From Nemertoderma westbladi (lineage: Eukaryota > Xenacoelomorpha > Nemertodermatida > Nemertodermatidae), in NCBI GenBank assembly GCA_032718475.1, contig JAUCBJ010003383.1, positions 124,001-188,000 of the forward strand: a DNA stretch of 64,000 nucleotides. Reading direction: 5' to 3'. Position 1 is the stretch's first letter. Each line of letters begins with the position of its first letter. Positions 42,357 through 52,835 of the stretch are shown piece after piece. Below the pieces are notes generated by a model, which was given only the letters and a program-made list of their open reading frames with translations, was not told the origin of the DNA and searched no databases. The translations under genes and the position numbers were made by a program.

Positions 42357-45300
42357 CGGTGCATCACATCTATTCCCCAATGGTCAACATCTACTCCATA
42401 ATGGTGGGTGCAACACCACATCTACTCCCCAATGGTCAACATCTACACGACAATGGTGGGTGCATCACATCTACTCCCCAATGGTTAACATCTACTCCAC
42501 AATGGTGGGCGCAACACCACATCTACTCCCCAATGGTCAACATCTACTCCACAATGGTGGCTGCGTCACATCTACTTCGCAATGGTGGCTGCACCACATC
42601 TACTCCCCAATAGTCAACATCTACTCCACAATGGTGGGTGCACCACATCTACTCCCCAATGGTCAACATCTACTCCACAATGGTGGGTGCACCACATCTA
42701 CTCCCCAATGGTCAACATCTACTCCAGAATGGTGGCTGCACCACATCTACTCCACAATGCTGGGTGCACCACATCTACTCCCAATGGTCAATATCTACTC
42801 CACAATGGTGGCTGCACCACATCTACTCCACAATGCTGGGTGCACCACATCTACTCCCCAATGGTCAACATCTACTCCACAATGGTTGCTGCACCACATC
42901 TACTCCACAATAGTGGGTGCATCACATCTACTCCCCAATGGTCAACATCTACTCCCCAATGGTCAACATCTAATCCACAATGGTGCACCCACCATTGAGG
43001 AGTAGATGTTGACCATTGGGGAGTAGATGTTGTGCAACCACCATTGGGGAGTAGATGAGGTGCAGCCACCATTGTGGAGTAGATGTTGACAATTGGGGAG
43101 TAGATGTGGTGCAGCCACCATTGGGGAGTAGATGTTGACCATTGGGAAGTAGATGTGGTGTGCAGCCACCATTGGGGAGTAGATGTTGACCATTGGGGAG
43201 TAGATGTGGTGCAGCCACCATTGTGGAGTAGATGTTGACTATTGGGGAGTAGATGTGATGCACCCACAATTGTGGAGTTGATGTTGACCATTGGGGAGTA
43301 GATGTGGTGCAGCCACCATTGTGGAGTAGATGTTGACCATTGGGGAGTGGATGTGGTGCAGTCACCATTGTGGAGTAGATGTGATGCACCCACCATTGTG
43401 GAGTAGATGTTGACCATTCGGGAGTAGATGTGATGCACCCACCATTGTGGAGTTGATGTTGACCATTGGGGAGTATATGTGGTGCAGCTACCATTGAGGA
43501 GTAGATATTGACTATTGGGGAGTAGATGTGATGCACCCACCATTGTGGAGTTGATGTTGACCATAGTGGAGTAGATGTTGACCATTGGGGAGTAGATGTG
43601 GTGCAGCCACCATTGTGGAGTAGATGTTGACCATTGGGGAGTATATGTGGTGCAGCCACCATTGTGGAGTTGATGTTGACCATTGGGGAGTAGATGTTGA
43701 CTATTGTGGAGTAGATGTGGTGCAGCAACCTTTATGGAGTAGATGTTGACCATTGGGGAGTAGATGTTGACCATTGTGGAGTAGATGTGATGCAGCCACC
43801 ATTGTGGAGTAGATGTTGACCATTGGGGAGTAGATGTGGTGCAGCCACCATTGTGGAGTAGATGTCGACTATTGTGGAGTAGATGTGATGCACCCACCAT
43901 TGTGGAGTTGATGTTGACCATTGGGGAGTAGATGTGATGCATCCACCATTGTGGAGTTCATGTTGACCATTGGGGAGTAGATATGGTGCAGCCACCATTG
44001 TGGAGTAGATGTGATGCACCCACCATTGTGGAGTAGATGTTGACCATTGGGGAGTAGATGTGATGCACCCACCATTGTGGAGTTGATGTTGACCATTGGG
44101 GAGTATATGTGGTGCAGCTACCATTGTGGAGTAGATGTTGACCATTGGGGAGTAGATGTGGTGCAGCTACCATTGTGGAGTAGATGTTGACCATTGGGGA
44201 GTAGATGTTGACCATTGGGGAGTAGATGTTGACTATTGTGGAGTAGATGTGGTGCAGCCACCATTGTGGAGTTGATGTTGACCATTGGGGAGTAGATGTT
44301 GACCATTGTGGAGTAGATGTGGTGCACCAACCTTTATGGAGTAGATGTTGACCATTGGGGAGTAGATGTTGACCATTGTGGAGTAGATGTGGTGCAGCCA
44401 CCATTGTGGAGTAGATGTTGACCATTGGGGAGTAGATGTGGTGCAGCCACCATTGTGGAGTAGATGTCGACTATTGTGGAGTAGATGTGATGCACCCACC
44501 ATTGTGGAGTTGATGTTGACCATTGGGGAGTAGATGTGATGCACCCACCATTGTGGAGTTCAGGTTGACAATTGGGGAGTAGATGTGGTGCAGCCACCAT
44601 TGTGGAGTAGATATGATGCACCCACCATTGTGGAGTTGATGTTGACCATTGGGGAGTATATGTGGTGCAGCCACCATTGTGGAGTAGATGTGATGCACCC
44701 ACCATTGTGGAGTAGATGTTGACCATTGGGGAGTAGATGTGGTGCAGCTACCATTGTGGAGTAGGTGTTGACCATTGGGGAGTAGATGTTGACCATTGGG
44801 GAGTAGATGTTGACCATTGGGGAGTAAATGTTGCCCATTGGGGAGTAGATGTGGTGCAGCCACCATTGGGGAGTAGATGTTGACCATTGGGGAGTAGATG
44901 TGGTGCAGCCACCATTGTGGAGTAGATGTTGACCATTGGGGAGTAGATGTGGTGCAGCCACCATTGTGGAGCAGATGTTGACTATTGGGGAGTAGATGTG
45001 GTGCATCCACCATTGTGGAGTTGATGTTGACCATTGGGGAGTAAATGTTGACCATTGGGGAGTAGATGTTGACCATTGGGGAGTAGATGTGGTGCAGCCA
45101 CAGGGTGGAGTAGATGCTGACCATTGGGGAGTAGATGTTGACCATTGGGGAGTAGATGTTGACCATTGGGGAGTAGATGTGGTGCAGCTACCATTGTGGA
45201 GTAGATGTTGACCATTGGGGAGTAGATGTTGACCATTGGGAGTTGATGTTGACCATTGGGGAGTAGATGTTGACCATTGGGGAGTAGATGTGGTGCAGCT

Positions 45301-46660
45301 ACCATTGTGGAGTAGATGTTGACCATTGGGGAGTAGATGTTGACCATTGGGAGTTGATGTTGACCATTGGGGAGTAGATGTTGACCATTGGGGCGTAGAT
45401 GTGGTACAGCTACCATTGTGGAGTAGATGTTGACCATTGGGGAGTAGATGTTGACCATTGGGAGTTGATGTTGACCATTGGGGAGTAGATGTTGACCATT
45501 GGGGAGTAGATGTGGTGCAGCTACCATTGTGGAGTAGATGTTGACCATTGGAGAGTAGATGTGGTGCAGCTACCATTGTGGAGTAGATGTTGACCATTGG
45601 GGAGTAGATATTGACCATTGGGGAGTAGATGTTGACCATTGGGGAGTAGATGTGGTGCAGCTACCATTGTGGAGTAGATGTTGACCATTGGGAGTTTTAA
45701 CCATTGTGGAGTAAATGTTGACCATTGGGGAGTAGATATGGTGCAGCTACCATTGTGGAGTAGATGTTAACCATTGGGGAGTAGATGTTGACCATTGGGA
45801 ATTGATGTTGACCATTGGGGAGTAGATATTGACCATTGGGGAGTAGATGTGGTGCAGCTACCATTGGGGAGTAGATGTTGACCATTGGGGAGTAGATGTG
45901 GTGCAGCCACCATTGTGGAGTAGATGTTGACTATTGGGAAGTAGATGTGATGCACCCACCATTGTGGAGGTGATGTTGACCATTGGGGAGTAGATGTTGA
46001 CCATTGGGGAGTAGATGTGGTGCAGCCACCATTGTGGAGTAGATGTTGACCATTGGGGAGTAGATGTGGTGCAGCCACCATTGGGGAGTAGATGTTGACC
46101 ATTGGGGAGTAGATGTGGTGTGCAGCCACCATTGGGGAGTAGATGTTGACCATTGGGTAGTAGATGTGGTGCAGCCACCATTGTGGAGTAGATGTTGACC
46201 ATTAGGGAGTAGATGTTGACCATTGGGGAGTAGATGTGGTGCAGCCACCATTGTGGAGTAGATGTTGACCATTGGGGAGTAGATGTGGCGCAGCTACCAT
46301 TGTGGAGTAGATGTTGACCATTGGGGAGTAGATGTTGACCATTGGGAGTTGATGTTGACCATTGGGGAGTAGATGTTGACCATTGGGGAGTAGATGTGGT
46401 GCAGCTACCATTGTGGAGTAGATGTTGACCAATGGGGAGTAGATGTTGACCATTGGGAGTTGATGTTGACGATTGGGGAGTAGATGTTGACCATTGGGGA
46501 GTAGATGTGGTGCAGCTACCATTGTGGAGTAGATGTTGACCATTGGGGAATAGATTTTGACCATTGGGGAGTAGATGTTGACCATTGAGGAGTAGATGTT
46601 GACCATTGGGAGTAGATGTTGACCATTGGGAGTAGATGTTGACCATTGGGGAGTAGATAG
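42357..46660. repeat. Satellite of 21-bp and 28-bp units with an orientation switch
   Basis: Two alternating units share CATCTACTCC: a 21-mer (CATCTACTCCCCAATGGTCAA) and a 28-mer with CACAATGGTGGCTGCACCA in its second half. Bases 42357-42983 read in this orientation. From about 42985 to the end the array is inverted (CCATTGGGGAGTAGATGTTG). The number of 21-mers between 28-mers varies, so composite periods differ. Many stop-free frames up to 359 codons result from this repetition and are not genes. Confidence 0.95.
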
Positions 46661-46727
46661 GAGCTTCTCGCAGCAAATCAAATCGAAAAAGAAATCGGTT
46701 TACATTATCATTGGATCACTCAATCAC

Positions 46728-47008
46728 CTGCCACTGTTATCTCTGGAAACAGGGCTATAAATATTTCATAGCACTCATTGTTTCCTACTAGCCCTCCAGC
46801 TCTACCTCGTAGATGAAAAACCCTGCGGTTTTCGACTGTGAAGTCCTCGCGAGCTGCCGAGTCTTCCGAGCCAAGCGCGAATCGAACTCTATCGAGGATC
46901 AGTTCACCTCGGGACCTGCCTTCAGCTCCTCGACGTAGAAGCGGCCCGGCCAAAATAATAGACACCTCGTAACGCGCGCTACGGCACACGGTTTCCATCC
47001 AAAAATGT
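46728..47008 (-). CDS. Candidate coding exon in a GC-rich island
   Basis: A 113-codon frame (46720-47061) covers a block with clearly higher GC than its surroundings. On the - strand an acceptor (TGTATTGGTAG) precedes ACATTTTTGG, and a donor (GCAG|GTGATT) follows EITVA, so 281 bp could be an internal exon. The translation includes YEVSIILAGPLLRRGAEGR and FTVENRRVFHLRGRAGG. I do not recognise it. Alternatively it is part of an unrecognised element or a chance frame. Confidence 0.25.
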
Positions 47009-47397
47009 CTACCAATACAAATAAATAAAATAATAACAATTAACAAATAACAAATAAACAAACAACAAATAACAAATAATATTGTAAATGGTTTTATATA
47101 ACGTAGTTCACTAGTGATAGTAAACTCAGTCGCGCAACATATCAGAGAGTATAGTGTGTGTCGTCAAAAGGCAGATGGAGACAGTTAATATTATTTCACT
47201 GAAAAGTATAGCCTATATGCGATCCACCAATTACACCATTATGACTTAAGACACCTATTGGACACCATGATATGAAATCTTTTATTAATTTCCCTGTTTA
47301 CACTGATAACTGTAACCTGTTAATTACAGTATACTAAAATATAACAACTGAGTTAAACTTCAACACTCAAAAATATAAAATAAACTATAGAATAAAA

Positions 47398-47711
47398 TGT
47401 TATTCCCCATTAATGATATCATTTATAATAGTGGGCTACCTACAGACCTAAAAAAATATCACTTTTTGCCCACGGGAAAATATCAGTGATATTCCCGCGT
47501 TGCTATGCAACTGCCTATTATCCTAGGCCTACTGTAGCTCTATTAGCAAATCAGATTGTCAGAACCTACCGGTACCACAACCCATTTTTGTATCATTATC
47601 CATTGTCTGAAATTGAAAGAACCAGACCGGTAGGCCTACGGTACCTAGTCTGTAGCCAGGCAGTATTGGGCTGACCAAGCTGCTTGGCATGGTATAGGCT
47701 TAGTACTGGTA
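47398..47711. repeat. Long direct repeat, copy 1 (314 bp)
   Basis: Nearly identical to 48544-48849, from TGTTATTCCCCATT through GATATTCCCGCGTTGC, TACCGGTACCACAAC and GCTGCTTGGCATGGTAT. The left end equals the right end of the hairpin MITE at 48397-48552, so this copy derives from a locus that already carried that MITE. Confidence 0.85.
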
Positions 47712-48090
47712 CGGATTCCAGGACCGGTACCTGTGTGCGGTTTTGTTTTTTCATCACTTAATTGCTGTCCAACTGCCTGAGGGATAAAGCTGCGAAGCTT
47801 TGAAGCTGTGGACTGGTAGCGAATAGCGATACAAGTCTGTACAGCAGGCTAGGTAGACCGTACTGTACATATTTCGTGCCCTGTTCTGTCTTTATGTTTA
47901 ATACGTAAGTTGGACGCGCAGTATGGAAATGAATATTGATTTTTTATTTGAATAATAATAAAAAACTGGCTTTAAATAAAACTTGTTTTTTTAACTACAG
48001 TAAACTATTGATTATGGTAATGTAACACGGAAACAGTCTTTATATATAGGCCTAACGGATATTTATGCGAAACCGGAATGCAAATTTCCC

Positions 48091-48186
48091 TGGTCACATT
48101 CCCGGACTCGAACCCACGTCATCTGGAGTCGGAGACCCGAGTTCAAGGCTCCGCTATAATTAAACGGTTAAACCACTACACAATTT
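48091..48186 (-). mobile_element. tRNA-derived SINE head
   Basis: On the - strand a box A (GTAGTGGTTTAACCG) and box B (GTGGGTTCGAGTCCGGGAA) are spaced with an extra-long middle. Lies between the two 310-bp direct repeats. Confidence 0.5.
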
Positions 48187-48396
48187 ATTCCCTTGATATT
48201 AATATGTTTACTATAAATGGTCCCGCATGCACCATTATGAACTTATACAGTATTTAGTTATGCATTATTTAATCATTCTGAATGCACAAATACAATTTAA
48301 TGATTTAATATATATTGATATATATTTAATCCCCCCAAAATACCAAGCCCCATTTACTTCACTTTTAGAAAACCCTTTTAGAATTGTTAATAATGT

Positions 48397-48552
48397 GGAA
48401 TAACACATTTATTGCCCGGTTATCAAGTTATTTTCCCTAATATTTTACCCTCGGGCAGGAAACCCTCGGGCTGCGCCCTCGGGTTATTCCTGCCCTCGGG
48501 TAAAATATACGGGAAAATAACTTGATAACCGTGCAATAAGTATTGTTATTCC
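48397..48552. mobile_element. Hairpin MITE (156 bp)
   Basis: GGAATAACACATTTATTGC and GGTTATCAAGTTATTTTCCC on the left mirror the right half almost completely. The loop is rich in CCCTCGGG/CCCGAGGG. It folds into a near-perfect hairpin of about 70-bp stem. Confidence 0.8.
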
Positions 48553-48849
48553 CCATTTATGAGCGGGTTAGATATCATTTCTAATAGTGGCCTACCTACA
48601 AAGTAACACTTTGCCCACAGGAAAATATCAGTGATATTCCCGCGTTGCTATGCAACTGCCTATTATCCTAGGCCTAGCTCTATTAGCAAATCAGATTGTC
48701 AGAACCTACCGGTACCACAACACGTTTTTGTATCATTATCCATTGTCTGAAATTGAAAGTACCAGACCGGTACGGTACGGTACCCAGCCTGTAGCCATGC
48801 AGTAGTGGGCTGACCAAGCTGCTTGGCATGGTATTGGCTTAATACCGGT
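48544..48849. repeat. Long direct repeat, copy 2
   Basis: Partner of 47398-47711, about 1.15 kb downstream. Some indels (for example an insertion GAGCGGGTTA near 48563) separate them. Confidence 0.85.
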
Positions 48850-48852
48850 GTA

Positions 48853-49019
48853 ACAGCGGATTCAGTCCCCCGAAGAATCGGTCCCCCCGGACCGGATCTG
48901 CTAGCGGATTTAGTCCCCCCGGACCCAATCCGCTAGCAGATTTGGTCTCCCTAGGACCAAATCTGCTAGCGGCTTGGGTCCTCGTTCGCGGATTTCCCCC
49001 CCCCCCCCCCCCCCCCCCC
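48853..49019. repeat. Palindromic GCTAGCGGATT repeats ending in a long poly-C
   Basis: Four variants of GCTAGCRGATTTRGTC occur in both orientations with GGACC/GGTCC pairs, followed by a C tract of about 31 bases (48988-49018). Probably one end of an element; the other end was not found. Confidence 0.55.
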
Positions 49020-49277
49020 AATGTTATTGCAATAATTTCAAAATACACTGCCAGACTGCTCCGTTCCCTTCCTTATTCAGTCAGGTCAGGTCAGTCTTGC
49101 TCAGGTCAGGTATTCTAGGTCACTGATCAAGAAAACTTGCCACCTCCATGCAGCATAAAGGAGGTGCCCCCTGTAGCTGCATAGACCCTCTTACTAGGGC
49201 AAATCTGGTCCTGTAACTAGGACCCCCTTCGTTCTGGGATAAGGACGCCCTTGGTCCTGGATTAAGGACCCATATAC

Positions 49278-49507
49278 TTGGCGGCAGGGGTATAAGGCCT
49301 GGCCAGGCAGATGTGATCTACCAATGGCTGGTCAGGAGTAGAGTGTTCTCATGTCCACTCTGAGTGCACTTCACTGCGACCTGCACCTGGCAGCAGGGGT
49401 ACAGGGCATGACCCAGCAGATGAGCTGCACAGCCAATGGTGGGTCATGTGCGCCAGAGTAGATATGGGTGATGGGCCTCATATCTGACTCCACTGCGACA
49501 CCCACCC
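49278..49507 (+). repeat. Tandem 5' monomers of the LINE
   Basis: Two diverged units of about 105 and 125 bp, each starting GGCRGCAGGGGTA and ending CTTCACTGCGAC or CTCCACTGCGAC, with CCAATGG in the middle. Placed directly upstream of the first frame, they resemble promoter monomers of some LINEs. Confidence 0.7.
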
Positions 49508-49513
49508 TGTGGA

Positions 49514-50092
49514 ATGGCAAACCAGGGTATGGTATTTGCCCCGAGAGCTGACTCAGCAAAAAAGCACCCCACAACCCCTACTATGGATTACATTAGTAAT
49601 GTGGAGGTCCAGCCACTAGAGGCCAGTGGAATGACTGGACACAATCGGCCTCACAGGCGTCAGTTATCTCCTGACCGGCTGCCTGTCTCACCCCCTACTG
49701 GAGAGAGAGCGGCAAACAATTCTTTGAGTCCCTTTCCTGATGACCTTTCTGGCCCAAACCCTTTGTCACCAGGGAGACCAGATTGTGAGGGGGAGAGGGA
49801 TTCTGGAGTTGGAGGCTACTCTCATGTTCCACCCCGACCAACAAAGCCATTGGTGAATCTGAGGCAAGTCACTAGACTAGCCTCAGTAAACACCCTAACA
49901 CTCGGGTCTCCAATGCGACAAGGTGAGCTGACTGCCTTGGCAGATAAGCTTTCTCTTAGTGCAGTCGGTGTTCTAGAGCACCGAATGCAGACTGGACAGA
50001 CTGATGATGTTCTGATTAAGGACATGGGGGCGGTTGGCGACTCGCCCTCGCTTCAGCAGATGATAGTGGCAATGGTGGAATTGGTCTATTGA
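49514..50092 (+). pseudogene. LINE 5' frame: leader and N-terminal endonuclease
   Basis: 192 codons. Residues 1-115 are Pro/Ser/Arg-rich without a recognised domain. From about residue 116 the endonuclease begins, with the glutamate-bearing VGVLEHRM. The frame is lost near 50085; the +2 frame continues GGIGLLMNPTAHAALDEI. Confidence 0.65.
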
Positions 50093-50675
50093 TGAATCCA
50101 ACTGCACATGCAGCATTGGACGAAATAGACCAAATCTCTAACCGCATCATCCATTGCCACTTCTCATGTTCTGGAAGACTGGCTAAGAAGTTTCCTAAGG
50201 TGGTTCTGACTGTGTGCTACTCTCCAACTAGTGTTGCCCCTGTAGATGAGGTGGAAAATTTCTACCAGAATCTACAAGCAGCTACTGATGGAGTGGATCA
50301 GCAAGCATTCTTAACATTGCTGGGTGACTTTAATGCAAGTCTGCATCAATCACCTACATCGCCCTGGGACTATAGCAATAGTGTTAACCGAAATTCCTCC
50401 ATCTTCAGGATTTTATCTCTGGAAATGGATTGTTTTCGGCTGGAACCCAGTTCAAGAAGCGAACTGCAAAGCTATTGACTCATAGTGGACCCAGTGGTCA
50501 CAAGTCCCAGATAGACCATATCCTGTTTCGTAGGAAATACAGGAGCTCTATACAAGACTGTAATGAATTTACACTACGACCCTTCTCCAGTGATCACTGC
50601 CTTATTGTGGCCAAGGTAAGACTTAGTCTGCGTGCTAGCAGAACAGCGAAATCTGCCTTGCCGCGGCATGTCTGA
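50089..50675 (+). pseudogene. LINE endonuclease, C-terminal two thirds, two frames
   Basis: 50089-50478 holds VVLTVCYSPTS and LLGDFNASL. After another frameshift, 50430-50675 holds SGHKSQIDHILFRRKYR and the final SDHCLIVAKVRLSLRAS. The last motif matches GSDHRIVTAEIRLSLRAS of the 33.8-kb copy, confirming the same lineage. Confidence 0.75.
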
Positions 50676-51083
50676 TCCTCTCTGTTGCAACAGCCAAGTG
50701 TGAGATCCAGCTTCACACTACAGCTGAGCAACAGGTATGAGGTTCTTGCCTCTGAGGCGGCAGATCACTGTGAGGGCTATACTGCCTTCACAGAGGCAGT
50801 TAAGTTAGCAGCAGCAGAAAGAGTTCCTGTATACCCTCGAAAGAGGAAACGGGCCCCCTTGACTGACAACAAAATTCAGAAGTGCCGAAATGACCTCTAC
50901 AAGGCACAGAAAGAGTCCCGACTCAAACAGACTACAGCGGCCAAGAATGCAGTTAAGGCTGCATCTATGTCCCTGAACAGGCAGTACTCTGTTAATTTAC
51001 AGGAGCTAATAATCCAACAGGTTGATGCCATCAATGATGTTGACGACAGCAGGCAATCATCCCAGGCATGGAAATAGATCAAC

Positions 51084-51727
51084 TTGCTTACTGGGCGGAA
51101 AAGCCAACCAACCACCAAGGTTAAGGCTGAATCACCAGCCGATCGCCTCAATGGTTGGAAGGCCCACTTTGAAAAGCTCCTCAATAATGACAGGGTATTG
51201 ACTGATAACTTTATAGAAGTAAAAGTGTCTGAGTCTGTACTCCCAGATATTCCCATTGGTGATATCTCCTTTGCAGAAGTGAAGGCTGCTGCAAAGAGCA
51301 TTGAGACCAATTGTGCCAGTGGAGTAGATGGTGTTCCCCCTGAGGTCTTTAAAATACCTGAGTGTTTAAACCTCATCTATCCCATTACAGTAGACACGTA
51401 CCGAACAACAAGAGTTCCACAAGAAATGAAAACAAATAAGTTGGTGCTAGTTCCCAAGAAGGGCAACCTAACACTCTATGGTTCTTTTAGGGGAATCTCA
51501 TTGATCTCGATTGCTGCAAAGCTATACAATAGAATTCTATTAAATCGCATCAGGGATCCCATTGAGAGACTGCTCCGTGGAAATCAGAATGGGTTCCGTA
51601 AAGGTCATGGGACCATGGAGCCCATTTTGGCACTTAGAAGGATAATTGAAGAGTTATCAAAAAGAAAGGCAGGCATCTGGCTGTTATCTTTGTTGACTTC
51701 TTCAAGGCCTTTGACTCAGTCTCTCGC
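51084..51727 (+). pseudogene. LINE reverse transcriptase fingers to motif A
   Basis: Contains RLNGWKAHFEKLLNND, SIETNCASGVDGVPPEVF, PKKGNLTLYGSFRGIS and NQNGFRKGHGTMEPILALRR. It ends around motif A, where a frameshift and the palm deletion occur. Confidence 0.75.
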
Positions 51728-51733
51728 TCACGT

Positions 51734-52363
51734 ATGTTCACGTATGACTTCTGTTACCTGGGATCATGGATCCGGAAGTCAGGTGAGGACCTTCGTATAT
51801 GTAAGGGAAAGGCATGGGCAGCCTTGAATAGGCTTTCCAGGATTTGGAAGTCACCGAGAATTAATTGGAAACTTAAGGTCCGATTATTGAGAACAGCAGT
51901 AGTTCCAGTACTCCTCTATATGAGTCCATGCTGGGCTCTAACTGCTGAGGACACCAAATCTCTGGATGGCACATTCACAAGAATGCTACGCCGGGTTCAT
52001 TGTGTCAAGTACAATGCACACATCTCCAACCAGACACTATAATAACATTGGAGGTGTCTCATTGGTTCCCCTAAGCTTGACACTAGAACAAAGTCGCCTC
52101 CGCGTTGCAGGACACTGCTTCCGTTTTGAGGACCAGCCAGTGCATAATCTTGTGCTTTGGCAGCCTCATGGAGTGAATAAGCATGGTGAACAGCCCATGA
52201 CTTTCTTGATACGCATCTTAAAGGACACTGGCCTTGAAGATGCGGATGATCTAGCAAATGTCATGGGTCGGAGGGTAGGGAGTTGTGGCGGCGCAATTTT
52301 GTCGACAAACCGGCACAGATTTTTTAAAAATGCACCTGCAATGCAGCATGCCGAGCCGATCCT
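51734..52363 (+). pseudogene. LINE thumb and C-terminal region after palm deletion
   Basis: FCYLGSWIRKSGEDLRICKG and MSPCWALTAEDTKSLDGTFT, then after a frameshift YNNIGGVSLVPLSLTLEQSR and GHCFRFEDQPVHNLVLWQPH. This matches the 33.8-kb protein from its residue 533 onwards. Confidence 0.75.
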
Positions 52364-52380
52364 AGTAGTAGTAGTAGTAG

Positions 52381-52835
52381 GCCGTAACTCGTGTTGTACG
52401 TGTTGTATGAGCTGGAAGGGATTATAATGTCATTATTGAAGTCTCCTGTAACAAGGATTTCAGTGTTTGCTGATGTCTGTGGTATGGTACTGGTTCATGA
52501 ATCCTACTATAAGCGAATTACCCATTGGTTTCAACTTTATCTCTACCCATACATTTTCTGTTACTGACATTTGAAGGTTATTTATTTTGTTACAGCAAGC
52601 TATGTCATCCCTTACAAATAGGGCTACACCCCCAATTGCTGTTTAATTTACTCTATGATGAGTAAATGGTGTATGATGGCCTGGGATGTTGTAAGGAATT
52701 AATTAGACTGTCCTCTTTGGAAAATGCTTCGATAAATGCTACTAGGTGAATTTGATGTGCCAGCATTTCGAGAAAAGTTGTGACTTCATCAATACTTTTT
52801 TAGACTCCTGCAATTTAGATGTATTATGGAAAGAA
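52381..52835 (-). pseudogene. LINE endonuclease fragment of a different lineage
   Basis: Read leftwards from about 52820: IDEVTTFLEMLAHQIHLVAF, then after frameshifts GGVALFVRDDIACCNKINNL, SVTENVWVEIKLKPMGNSLI and VTGDFNNDI. This is the order and spacing of an APE-type endonuclease. It lies back-to-back with the 3' end of the 49-52 kb LINE. No RT follows. Confidence 0.6.

Larger units (their letters stand above)
49278..52380 (+). mobile_element. LINE of the same lineage as 33781-36018, nearly full length but deleted and frameshifted
   Basis: Order on the + strand: two tandem 5' units (49278-49507); a 5' frame (49514-50092) whose last third starts the endonuclease domain (VNTLTLGSPMRQGELTALAD, GVLEHRMQTG); after a frameshift the rest of the endonuclease (CYSPTS, LLGDFNASL, FSSDHCLIVAKVRLSL); a linker; RT fingers (NCASGVDGVPPEVFK, FRGISLISIAAKLYNRI). 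Motif A FVDFFKAFDSV is joined directly to FCYLGSWI in the thumb, so about 155 residues with the QGD and FADD boxes are missing. The element ends in (TAG)6 at 52363-52380. It cannot encode a working polymerase but shows the 5' structure that the 33.8-kb copy lacks. Confidence 0.82.

Noticed and set aside
42872-46681. Long open frames up to 359 codons over the 42-46 kb array
   Set aside because: They are in several frames and both strands and follow the 21/28-bp repeat exactly; satellite artefacts.
47398-48849. LTR retrotransposon defined by the 310-bp direct repeats
   Set aside because: No TG..CA ends, primer-binding site or coding region between them; kept as a duplication.
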